A stretch of 64,000 nt of DNA, taken from the NCBI GenBank assembly GCA_910589415.1, contig OU342633.1, forward strand, positions 35,966,210 to 36,030,209. Direction: 5' to 3'. This DNA is from Malachius bipustulatus (Eukaryota; Arthropoda; Insecta; Coleoptera; Melyridae). Shown here piece after piece: positions 23,911-35,900 of this stretch. Numbering within the stretch: position 1 is the stretch's first letter; every line of letters begins with the position of its first letter. Made by a program: the position numbers and the translations under genes. The notes under the pieces were generated by a model. The model did no database searches, was not told the DNA's origin, and saw nothing but the letters and a program-made list of their open reading frames with translations.

Positions 23911-24551
23911 TGCGGTATATCTGGGATCCGGCTGAGACTCGGCTTCCGCTGCGATTCCGTCGCCGCCGTAGTTTGATGGGGGACGCATAATTCAACACTT
24001 TACTCCCTCGGGATCGAAGAACGGTAATAATTATTATTCCTGGGACGCGCACGCGGCACACCAACTTGTAACACTTCCGATAGTGGTAGAGCAAATGTTT
24101 ATGAAAATTCGGGGAGAGGAGGATTTATAAGATTGGTGCTGGTTTGTTTACGTCCCCCCTTCCTTTCGCACGTGCTTTGGTACGTGCATGAAGGTTGTGT
24201 TTATTTGCGGATCGCGGCGTTGCCTGTTCGGTCGGTTGAGAGAGGAGGACGGGGAAAGAGATCGTGATATGTTCGGGCTGTTGCTGAAGCAACCTCTATG
24301 TTCAGTCCGGGGTAGTCCCTTAATTCAGATAAAATGTGTAATAGTATTTTTTGTCACACATAAATATGAAATTTTTTCTAAAATCGGTTAAGGGAAATTT
24401 TGATTTTTGCAATAAAAATAATACCAAATGACATGCAAAGGAGCTTTTTTTAAACATTTTTAGAAATTTTGAAAAATAAAGCTACATTTTAGTTAAAAAA
24501 AATTATTATTAAATTTGAGATTGAAAACGTCACTTATTATGTTTATATTTA
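23911..24551. other. Upstream region of the LRR gene
   Basis: The GC content rises near 23830-24300, fitting the LRR-gene promoter and 5' UTR. No TATA box or other recognisable element; nothing else seen. Confidence 0.35.
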
Positions 24552-24858
24552 TACAGGTTGTCCTGTGACTCAAATAGCTTAATAGGTCATAGCTTAAAAG
24601 TGCATGTATTCTTAGGACAATTTTAAGTCTAAAATGCCCTATAAGTAGACTTTAGCCCAAAACTCAAAAGTTAAGAAGTGATGGGCAATTTATAAATTTT
24701 ATATTTAAGAGTAAACCAATTTTGTAGACATGCAATTTTTCAATTTTTATCATTTTTTTGGACAAAAGTGTGGGTGTGTATAGGGTACTTTCAACTTGAA
24801 ATTGTCCAAACAATACGCTCTTAAGCTATGACCATTCGATGCATCGAAACACCCTCTA
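24552..24858. mobile_element. Foldback element (degenerate)
   Basis: Left TACAGGTTGTCCTGTGACTC, right CGAAACACCCTCTA. Inside, GGTCATAGCTTAAAAGTGCA and GGACAATTT pair with AAATTGTCC and CTTAAGCTATGACC. About 300 bp with uneven arms, no coding capacity. Confidence 0.6.
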
Positions 24859-25048
24859 TATTTATGTTTAATTATTATGTAATTTTGCATAATTTTTAAT
24901 TCAACAAAACTATAACAAACTTGAAAAAAAATCCTGAAAAGTCCTCAAAAATCACTTTGTATATTAAGCGATGTTGTTTGCGTAGAAATTTTATCCCTTA
25001 GTTTAGGGATTTAAAACTGAAACCAATAAGGATGAAGCAATTTCTTTG

Positions 25049-25183
25049 TATTGTCGACCAAGAGATATAACGAAAAAATGTAATTGTTAAACTGTCATAT
25101 TTTATGAATTCAACAATATGTCAATAATCCAAAAATTGATAAAATGACAGAAGTCGTTTCGTTATATCTCTGGTCCAACTATA
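25049..25183. mobile_element. 134-bp MITE, copy 2
   Basis: Direct copy of 11589-11722 with only a few differences. The inverted ends are clearer here (CCAAGAGATATAACGAAA against TTTCGTTATATCTCTGG). Confidence 0.7.
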
Positions 25184-25263
25184 CCACCATCCGAAAAAAA
25201 TTACTAAAATAATTTTTGACAGTCAGACTCAGACATCATCCATTTTTTATCATTCTACATACA

Positions 25264-26637
25264 TACAGGGTGTCCCACGACCTGACTGCCATAGCTTAAG
25301 GGTTAGGTGTAGTTTTTCAAGGCGATTCAGGATCTGGTTTTGAAATTTTCCTGAGGCCCTTCGTTTCGAGTATGCAGGGTGATTTGTGCAATTTGCCGAA
25401 ATCTTTGATGAGCGATATCTTTTGAACGAATTGATCGAATTTAACGAAATTTGGTAGATATGCTCTACTAATGACACTTAATACCTCGCATTTTTCGCCG
25501 ATTTGAAAACTGCAGGGTCGTACTTATTTTTTTGGATATCTTTCGGTTTTGTCGAAAAGTTCACCCTGTATGCATTTTATTCAAAGTTTGGTGCCATTTT
25601 CTAAAACTACGTAAAAAATGATACAATTATGGTAGAAAAATACTTGGCATCATTAAACTGAATCGAGAAGAAAATTCAGTTTTTTAGTTTTTTATTCGGA
25701 ATTTCAATTCATGTGTTGTTACTAATTTAAGAAAAATCAAATGTGGTTTTTTAAAACTTGCGTATTTTGTAGTTATTTTAAATAAATTTACTTTATCTAC
25801 AGATTTAGCCAAGATTGGGGACCCTTCTATACAGATTGTTTCGAGTTAAGAATAAGTTTTAACAGCAAAATAAATAACACATTTAACACATTACCACATA
25901 GACAAATAAGTATCCATATAAACGAAACAGGAAGAAAAATATCAACACAAATGTTGGGAAGAAAAACTACAATTCAGTGCAGGTAATGGTCAAGGAGACC
26001 ACCATCAAACTCAACACATTTCCTTGACCTTGAAATTAATCTAAAAATCATTTAATTTTTTTTTTTTAGCTCGAAACAATCTGTAGAAGGGTCCCCAATC
26101 TTGGCTAAATCTGTAGATAAAGTAAATTTATTTGAAATAACTACAAAATACGCAAGTTTTAAAAAACCACATTTGATTTTTCTTCAATTATGAACAACAC
26201 ATGAATTGAAATTCCGAATAAAAAACTGAATTTTCTTCTCGATTCAGTTTAATGATGCCAAGTATTTTTCTATCATAATTGTAGCATTTTTCACGTAGTT
26301 TTAGAAAATGGCACCAAACTTTGAATAAAATGCATACAGGGTGAACTTTTCGACAAAGCCGAAAGATATAAAAAAAATAAGTACGGCCCTGCAGTTTTCG
26401 AGTCGGCGAAAAATGCGAGGTAACTGTTACTAGGAGAGCATGTCTACCAAATTTCGTTAAATTCGATCAATTCGTTCAAAAGATATCGCTCATCAAAGAT
26501 TTCGGCAAATTACACAAATCACCCTGTATAATCGATACGAAGGGCCTCAGGAAAATTTCAAAACCAGATCCTGAATTGCCTTGAAAAACTACACCTACCC
26601 TTAATCTATGGCAGTCATTTCGTGGGACACCCCTGTA
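25264..26637. mobile_element. Large foldback element, 1.37 kb
   Basis: Arms of nearly 600 bp. The left begins TACAGGGTGTCCCACGACC and the right ends TGGGACACCCCTGTA. A second internal CAGGGTGATTTGTG/CAAATCACCCTG pair lies about 115 bp in, as if one foldback were built around another. The centre (25860-26075) is unpaired and has no coding capacity. Related to 27983-29206. Confidence 0.85.
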
Positions 26638-26639
26638 TG

Positions 26640-27639
26640 TACAGGATGGGAATTTTTTGTACTACCCATCATTGGGATATCCTACCTAAACCATAAGAGA
26701 TACAGGGTCCGTTAGATTAGAGAAAAGCTGCTCTATTTTGTGGCCATCTCGAATCCGTCAAGACATACAAGATATCTGGGACCGTTCCTGAAATATCCTG
26801 AAAAAACTGAAAAATCGAGATTTCTTATTTTTTCCATAACTCTCTTATTTTTGGAAATAATCTTTTGTAGGCTTACATATAGGACGTCAAGAGCCATCCA
26901 TCTGACATTTCAAAAAATTTTCAAAGCCGACTAGATCTCAGAGTATTCATAGCCAACTTTTGTTTTTCTTATGGCTGCCATATTGGATTTTCATGTCATT
27001 CTGTATTAAAAAAAATAAGGAAACCAAAAATCTGTCACATTAAAAAATAATTTCAAAATTTTCTCAACCTTTTTCCGAAGACAAAAAGAAAATTTTATCA
27101 CCGAACGACGTCGTGTGACGTCGCAATATGACATATGACATTGCTTGACTTATGGTTACCTATTTAAGACATTCGGTTGAAGAAAGGTTATTTTTTTCTA
27201 AAAAAGAAGGAGAAAATTTTGAAGATTTTTTTTATTTTAATGTGATAGATTTTCGTTTTCCTTATTTTTTTTTAATGCAGAATGGCAGGAAAATTCAATA
27301 TGGCGGCCATAAGCAAAACAAAAGTTGACTATGAATACTCTGGGATCTAGTTGGCTTTGAAAATTTATTAAATGTTAGATGGATAGCTCTTAAAAGTTTA
27401 TGTAAGCCTAAAGAAAATTTTTATTAACTACCAATAATAAGAAAGATATATGGCAAAAATAAGAAAACTCTATTTTTCAGTTTTTTTCAGGATATTTCAG
27501 GAACGGTCCCAGGATATCTTGTATGTCTCGACGGATTCGAGATGGCCACAAAATAGAGCAGCTTTTCTCTAATTTACCCGACTCTTTTAGCGTTTAGGAG
27601 ATCCCAATGATGGGTAGTACAAAAAATTCCCACCCCGTA
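26640..27639. mobile_element. Foldback element, 1.0 kb, abutting the previous one
   Basis: Starts TACAGGATGGGAATTTTTTG two bases after the preceding foldback ends, and finishes CAAAAAATTCCCACCCCGTA. Arms of about 400 bp pair throughout, including ATGGCTGCCATATTG with AATATGGCGGCCAT. The centre includes GACGTCGTGTGACGTC. No coding capacity. A diverged single arm lies at 3235-3560. Confidence 0.8.
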
Positions 27640-27982
27640 TTATATCGCATATACATATGAGACAAATTATTATACGTATATGCAAGATGTAGATCAGGCC
27701 ATATATGTACTTAAATATAAAAAGAAGACATGTAAATTGTTCGATAAATAACTATGAAAAATGTATGATTTTTAATTTGTTTTTCTACTTCATGATTTCA
27801 TCCCTAAATTTCCCTAATTTGAGGCTTAAAACTGAAATTAAGAAGCCGCAATTTCTTGTATTAACATCCGTAAAGTAAAAGTGAAAAAAAAAACGTAATG
27901 ACAGCTAGAGAAATTGTCATGCCATTTATCATCTGTCACATTGTAATATTTGGGATAAAAAAACTGAATCACCCTGTTTATA

Positions 27983-29206
27983 TACAGGCTGTTTCACCAC
28001 CAGACCGACATAACTTAAGGGTAGGTATAGTTTTTCAAGACGAGTCAGGATCTTGCTTTGAAAATTTCCTGAGGCCCTTCTTTTCGATTATACAGGGTGA
28101 TTAATGTATTTTTCCGAAATTTTTTATGAGCAGTATCTTTTGAACGAATTGATGGAATTCAATCTAATTTGATAGGCTCTGCCATTGACACGTTTTCCGC
28201 CGATTTGAAATCTGTAGGGTCGTACTTAATTTTTCTGGTCTCTTACAGTTTTGTCAAAAAGTTTAGCCTGTACATATGTATTTTCGTCAAAGTTAAAAAA
28301 CTACATGAGAAATGCTACAATAATTGCGGTATAAAAAAAAATCAATCAAAAAAATATGACATCCTGTATGTTATAGTGGTTTAAATTTTTATACAGCGCC
28401 ATGAAAATGATCAGATTTGTCATCACGACCCTGTATAAAAATTTCATAACGTCATAGGATACATAAAAAGTTAAAATGGGAACATGAAAGTCGTTTTTAC
28501 GCCGTTAGGGCTGTTTTTAAAGTGCACTACTGCTTTCAAAATGAAAAACTGCGATTTTCATTTGTTTATAACTCACCCAATTTAGACTGCAACAACTCTG
28601 TAAAAACCATTCCTATTGGATTTTCTCAGGAAATGTAAAAATACAATAATATACAACATATCCTATTTCAATAAATAAATAAATAAAAAAACAATGTCGT
28701 CGTCATTATTGTGTCAATGAAACACCCTGTATAATTTTATTTATAGGTACATCAACAGAAAAAAAATTGATCTGTTTTTTAGTTTTTTTTTAGAACTCAA
28801 AATTTAAGTATTTATTGAGGGGTACCGGGACTTTTCCAAGCCGTGGATATAAAAAGATTATGATCGTGATGAAACCCACCGAAATTTTAGTTTTAGAGTT
28901 TGATGGTGATAGGTGCCAAGCAATTTTTTGCCGCAATTGTAGAATTTTTCATGTAGTTTTCGAAAATGGCGCTAAACTGTGAAAAAAAATGCATACATGG
29001 TGAAATTTTTAATCAACCGAAAGAGACCAGAAAAATTAAGTACGGCCCTGCAATTTACGGCAAAATACATAAATCACCTGTAGGTACCTAACATCGAAAC
29101 AAAGGGGCTACAGATTTAAAACCAGATCCTGACTCGCCTTGAAAAAATTAATAAGCTACCCTTAAGTCTTAAGTCATGTCGGTCTGATGGCGAAACACCC
29201 TTGCAG
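27983..29206. mobile_element. Foldback element with another palindrome nested inside
   Basis: Outer arms (TACAGGCTGTTTCACCACC to CGAAACACCCTTGCA) match those of the element at 25264-26637. Between 28360 and 28740 lies part of a different foldback (ATACAGCGCCATGAAAATGATC, CACGACCCTGTAT) that resembles the core of 30370-31228. No coding capacity. Confidence 0.7.
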
Positions 29207-30369
29207 CACCGATAATGCGTTAGTTGCTTGACCAATATAGAAATTTCGAAAAAAGATTTCTTTTAGCAGCGTTGCCTATTTAGATAATTTATCCCTAAAT
29301 CTGGGGACAAAACAGTCATTTGAGGAGATTAATTCTTATTATCAGTACAGGTAAGACACGAATTACCTATCTACTTGCTAAACTGTTGATTTGGGGAGAA
29401 AACGGAGACTTCTATTTTATTTTAAACACGGAATTTATGTCTAGTGGAAAAAAAGAACTTTATTAATGATTGACAGATAGACGTAGTGTCATGTCATTTA
29501 TTTTAATCTGTTGTTAATTTATCGTAGGACTCATAAATATGTGTAAAGATAAAACAAATATCGAATGTAGTGTTGCCTTTTACACATTTTCAATATTTCG
29601 CTCATTCGCTCAAAAAAAAAAAAAACAATAGAAAGTTTAATGAATATAACATGATTTATAAAATTTGTGATTCACTTTCTGTTAACAATTAGTGGAATTG
29701 TGTGGCTCGTACAATAAAAATCTTTATGTAATTAGCTAATTAAATTGAAATTTACACTCGCGTTCAATAAAAAATTCAGCGGATTATTCGCATTTCTTAA
29801 GCTGATTTGAATTTTCAACAGGAAACTATTAATGTTTTAACGATTATATAATACCGCGATGTATATAATAAATTTATTTATTTATTCTGAATTTCTAAAA
29901 TGTTATATTTTGATCTGAACCGGAATTGTTGTATTAATTTTTAATTACTAATTAAAATAACTCCGATATCCAACAGCAGCACCGGCAGCACCTGAATCGT
30001 TTCGGTTTCTTTGATGTTTTTTTCAAACAATAATTACAACCCGGCCTGGATTCAAGCGTAGGCTGACTAGACTCCGGTGGCAAACTATTAGGGGTGGCGG
30101 CAATTTTTTTCAAAAAAATGTTCAAACTTTAATGAGTAAAATTTGAAGACCTGTAAATATGGCATTGAATATGGAGAAAATTTTGGTATCCGGTTTTTTT
30201 TTGGGGGGTGGGGCTAACAGAGATATGTGTCTGGAGAACCAGTGCCAATAAGTTTTGTGGCCCACCGAAGCTGCAGTTTTTCGGATGATAATAAATGAAA
30301 TTTATGAAAAAAAATATAAAATATATTTTATAAAAAAAAGTCCAATAGAAATGATACGTGTAACACATA
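29207..30369. other. Intergenic, no gene seen
   Basis: AT-rich spacer between foldbacks with homopolymer runs (for example poly-A near 29610). No domain-bearing frame, RNA gene or complete repeat recognised. Confidence 0.4.
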
Positions 30370-31228
30370 TACAGGGTGTCTGCTTAAGGCTGGCCACCGG
30401 CTATATCTCGGAAACTAATGGACCTAGAACCTCAAAATAAAAAATTTCCAGACATAAGTGATCACGAGAAATTCAATGAAAATATTTTCAAGATGGCCGC
30501 GCTTCCGGAAATACCGAAAGTTGACACCTACTTCGTTATTTTAACAGGAACACCCTGTATATTATTATATTTTTTAAATGTCTGAAAAAATCGAATACAG
30601 GTGGTTGTCACCATTGAAATTTAGAAGGTTAGGTTTATGAGTTATAAACAAGTGAAAATCGAAAATTTTCAACTTCAAAGCAGTCTAGAACTAGAACGGC
30701 TCAAGATATCCAAAAACGGTTTACATGTCCCTATCCTAACTTTTCACGTTTTATCCCAGTATGTGGAGTAAATTTTAATACAGGGTGATGAAAATTATCC
30801 GATTTTTCATCACCCTGTATTAAAATTTAAACCACATAGTAGGATACTATGTGAAAAGTTAAGATAGAGACATGTAAACCGTTTTTGGATATCTTGAGCC
30901 GTTCTAGTTCTAGACTGCTTTGAAGTTGAAAATTTTCGATTTTCACTTGTTTATAACTCATAAACCGCTCGATCTAAATTCCAATGGTGAAAACCACCTG
31001 TATTAGATTTCTTCAGACATTTAAAAAATATAAAGTTTTACAGGGTGTTTCCGTTAAAATAACGAAGTAGGTGTCAACTTCCGGTATTTCCGGAAGTGCG
31101 GCCATCTTGAAAATATTTTCATTGAATTTCTCTTGATCACTTATGTCTGGAAATTTTTTGTTTTGAGGTTATAGGCCCATTAGTTTCCGAGATATAGCCG
31201 GTGGCCAGCCTTAAGCAGACACCCTGTA
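30370..31228. mobile_element. Near-perfect foldback element, 859 bp
   Basis: An almost fully palindromic element centred near 30805, where TACAGGGTGATG and CATCACCCTGTA face each other across about 16 bp. Ends: TACAGGGTGTCTGCTTAAGG and CCTTAAGCAGACACCCTGTA. A third internal pair, ACACCCTGTATATT/CAGGGTGTT, lies about 180 bp from each end. The core is shared with 62764-63574, whose outer ends differ. No coding capacity. Confidence 0.9.
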
Positions 31229-32910
31229 TATGGCAAATGAGAAATGACAGAGATGATTTTTAGGCTTGTTTTTTTTTTATTTATACAGGGTGTCTCAAAT
31301 AAAAAAGAGCAGCGATTTGTGGTATATTTTCATAAATGTAGAAAATATTATCGCATTTTTGGGTTTTTTGGGAACTTTTCTAATAAAAAAGCCATATTAT
31401 AGTTATTAATTGAAGTGTGATAGAAGGGGAACTTAAGATCACTCGCTGTAAGCCTTTTGACAGCTGTTTTTACTTATTCAAAAATATTGAAACTCTTTTA
31501 AGATTATGAAATCTGATTGAAAAAAAAATATGTCGTCAATTTTTACTATTGTTTCCTAAAAAGATGTTATAAATATTTTTTTGCAACGTTTTATAAAATT
31601 GTCGCCAAAATGGATGTTTTAATGGTCCGCGAAAATACGCAATGTTTATTCCTAATTATTGCGCTTAAAAACGCAAGTTCCCAGTTCGGCACCGCAATTC
31701 CAAAAATACTTAAAGTTGGCAACAAAGAGATCCTTCATCTCTGAGGAAAATTCCCGGACAATTCTGCGCAATATAGGAAAGGTGTAAGCCCGACCCCGAA
31801 ATTGAAATCATTTTTTCGCGGAAGATCCTGGCTCAGCTCCAAAACGCGTTCTAAAAATATCCCTTTACGTCTCCAGATGGTATTAACTGCCAAGCTCCTT
31901 CGGGAAGAACAAAAGAGCAGGTAGAAACGCGAACGAGTCCGCCACGTCAAAGATCAACGACTGGGTTTTTCACTGTTTTCTGTTTTCTTTGATAATTTTT
32001 CCTACTAATGTACAAAGAGATTAATTTTCTTTGACCTTGTTGACGTTGAAAATAAATAATAACAATTATTAGCTTTGTTTCTGGCCATTTTTAAGTAATA
32101 ATTATTTTGGGAAAATGTAGCGCGGAGAGTTTGTTTATTTTTTTTTTTTGTAAATACTTCTAGAAAAATAAAACGTATTTGTATAGAGTTAAATTTATGG
32201 AAAATATGAAATTATTAATGAAAGAGAAGATTTGGCAGCAAGGAACGGAAATTGATCAGTATTTTTCCGTAACTCTTCGTCTTGCTTATTGGCTTGATTT
32301 CCAAACATTCAGATTTATTTTATTGTGAATTTTAGCATCAGGATTTAAATTTATTACATCAAAAAATAACGTAGAAATAAAATATTTTCATTAAAAAAGA
32401 AATAAATTGTAATCACTTCGTCTTTTCTACCTAAATAGGGGCCTCTAATAATACAGGGTCTGGCAAAAATTTCGAAAATCCGATATAGGAGTCGGGACGG
32501 GAGCTGACAGGTGGAGATCGAGAGCCACTCTTGATGTAGTTTTACGTATGCCATTTGAGGTTATCACTAATTTTCTAAAAAAGCGAGAGAAAAAAAGATT
32601 TTTCAAAAAAAATTCACCCAATTTTTCCCTATACATTCACATGATCTTAAAGCCAGAGTGTATTAACATCGTCCCCAAAAACGGTGCCTTGAAGGAGAAA
32701 AAACTCAAGAAACTGCTGTGGCCTTTCCACTTCTTATTATTATTAAGTTGTATTTTGAAGTACAAATAATTTAGAACTATAGGTAGATTTCGACATAAAA
32801 ATAAATATATCAAACGTCATTTTTAGACATGTTAGGCTGGTATCGGTAAACCAATTATTTTAAGAACATTTAAAATAAGTCTTCAATAAAATGTATAGAA
32901 TTACCATTAA
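31229..32910. other. Intergenic with solo repeat ends; upstream of the PKA-like gene
   Basis: Single foldback arms start at about 31285 (TACAGGGTGTCTCAAAT) and 32452 (TACAGGGTCTGGC), without a visible partner. 31660-31960 is unusually GC-rich; frames run on both strands (31517-31744 and 31950-31735) but show no known domain. The promoter of the kinase gene must lie before 32911; no TATA element is clear. Confidence 0.4.
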
Positions 32911-35900
32911 ATGGGTGACAAACTCATGAAGCATTCCTCAGATTTAGAGAACTTCTTGAAGCGACTGAAAAAAGATTTCGAAACGAAATACAAAGGCAGC
33001 CTGAAATCGAACGCCAAATTGTCCGATTTCAAGATAATCAAAACTTTGGGGACCGGATCATTCGGTCGTGTAGTCCTGGCCCAACATAAACTCTTCGAAG
33101 GCAAGATGCTGGCGATCAAAATTCTGGAGAAAGAGCACGTCGTCCGGACCAAACAGGTCCACCACACCATCTCCGAGATCCGTCTCATGGACGCGATGAA
33201 GTTCGAATTTTTAATCAAAATGGAGTTTTTCTTCAAGGACAACGTGTACCTCTTCTTGGTCATGCCGTTTATAAACGGCGGCGAAATGTTCTCTCATCTG
33301 AGGAACCTGAAAAAGTTCGACGAGCCTTTGACCAAGTTCTACGCTTCTCAAGTGATTTTGGTGTTCGATTATCTCCATTATATTGGGATTATTTATCGAG
33401 ACTTGAAACCGGAAAATATTCTTATTGACAAGGACGGGTACCTGAAAGTCACCGATTATGGGTTTTGTAAACGACTGGGCGAAGAGAGGACTTATACACT
33501 TTGTGGTAAGTCTTTGAGGTAAGATATTACACTGTATGTTTCGGAAAAATTGCACCTACACCACGACAAGAATATATTGGCCTTTCTCGGTGGAGGCGAG
33601 TGTACCTATAGAAAGAAATAGAAGACGCATCGATCCAGGGGACAAGATAAACTTATCAACTTTCATATAAAAGGTTAAGAATATTTTCCTATTTTAAGAA
33701 TAGATTCCCATAGATAACAGAGCAAGATCAATAAGACTTCAGTTTTTGGTATTCTGGGACGTTGAAAATTTAAATTTACGACGTCGAAATGATGTCATGT
33801 CACATATCAATGACGTAATTTATACGTTTATGACACGTCAAAGAATTAAAAAAATGGAGGGACGTTTTTTCATTCCATGAAAGAAGAGGTTGAGCTTCTC
33901 AATTTGAAAAAAAATACTTCTCGTATTTCGTATCTCAATTCCACGTACACGTATCCATGACGTTATAAACACGTTACTTACACCTACCTATATCATAAAA
34001 TGGAAGCTAATATTATATGTCTTGGCGTCACCATTAGTTATTACGTTAGATTATTATTGAGTGCTAAAATGACGTGTTTTAGACGTCTCTTATATATAGA
34101 TATGAGTGAAATATGACGTTCTAATCACGTCCCTCTGCTACCTGGGTTATGAGGAGTTCAAAATTGTGATTTTTTTGTAGTCTTAAAGATGCTCCAGAGA
34201 AGTCGTTTTTAGGGTGCATTTTTATTAAGGATACATGTTTCAGTGGCGTTTTCTTTAGATCTCTCAGATTTTTTTGATTCGCCCGTTGTTTTTCGGTATT
34301 TTTTAAAGTTTTTTCCACATCCTGGACGCTAACCCTTTCCGCTCGACACCACCTGCAATACTATTTATAACAGAAATCGAGTGTAGGTATAACGAAATGG
34401 CTTGTTGATTGGTCGAGAAAGAAGGACAAAGGCTCTGGACTGGGCGTTCTAGATCCGTCAACACTATAGGGTCAGGATCTCGGACAGAGAACTGATTTCT
34501 AGCAGCAAAAAGAACCCTTCGCTATCACTGAATAAATATATGTAAAAATTTACTGTAGTGTTATAGGTAAAATTTTGATTTAAATAAAAACGCCACTGAT
34601 GTTATGAAAGCCTCGCATATCTACTTTATTACAAACTGCCAAGAACTGTGGCATCTCGAGGTTTGAGGTTGCTTATTTTCTTATTAGTAAACTAAACTGG
34701 ATAATTTTATTGCGTCATAATTACTTCTTCGTAACTATTACTCATGCTATGGGGCAGCAGGTGATCATCAAAAATGATGACTCAAGCAATGATTAGAAAA
34801 ACCAGAAAGGTGTTTGAACTTGCGGCAGAGGTGGACAGACTGCTTGACGCCGAAATAAAAATTTACCGATAATGTTTTAGTAGACTTGACTTATCTTTCC
34901 CACGTAAAATTCAAGAGAGCTGCACTTTATTTTATGTTTATTGTACACGCCAATTTTAATAAAAAAAAATAAACAAATAAAGGAAACATTCTTTAATTTT
35001 TGGAAATAAAGCTGCCCACTTGTTCTCGTGTCCTATGACCTTAAATTATATTTATTAGCTTAAACAAAGAGCATTCCTCGTTTCAGTCGTTTCTACGCAT
35101 TCATACATCTATTTTTATTCAATGAACGAGGATTTATTTTTATAGGAACTGTTAATGCGAAATAGTTTAAAATAAGTCCAGCGTTGTTATTCAAAATTTG
35201 AAATATTTCAATCGATTTTTGCTGCGACATACATTTTGTATTATTTGTTTATAATGAAATAAACGAAAAAATTAAATAACAGCAACTTGCTGATCATGTA
35301 AATAAAAACATATTTACAGAAATGATAATTTTGAAACTGATTTAAATTCAAGATCTAGCAGAGAGTTGTTATCCTAAACCATTTTAGTTCTAGCAGCGAC
35401 CACCTCCTCAAACTTTCAGTTTTCTGGAATCCTAATTAAAAGACAAGAAGTACCAAGAAATAGTCAGTTTTACGTTGACACCACGCTGAGGCCTTAGCGC
35501 ACAGCTCATCGCTTGCGTCTCAATTAAAGGACGGTACTTCTTCTAGTAAATTCGATGTTCTAGTCTAGAAGTTTCATGATGCATGATGCAATATCGCCGC
35601 GCAATATCAGAGAGAGAGACTGTTTGCAGCGAAGTCTGTTAATTACAAATCAGCGTTCCTATGCCACTGACACTGGATCTGAAGCCTACTTTGAAAGGCG
35701 ACCAGGGCCAGAGCGAAAGAGAAGTAGAGCCAAATAGACGCGAAAGCTTGAAGCAGCGTGGCCTTCCTTGAGTTTTTGGGATTCCTCCGCTATTGCATAT
35801 TATCCATTTTATCAAATAGTGTCAATCAAACTCTAATTATTTTGCTCGGAATCCTCACAGGTTGAAACACGCCCCAACCATCAGCACAAAAAGTAAGAGA

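Noticed and set aside
25264..31228. CRISPR-like or satellite array because of repeated ACAGGGTG words
   Set aside because: The words are termini of inverted-repeat transposons, unevenly spaced and paired head to tail; no regular spacers.
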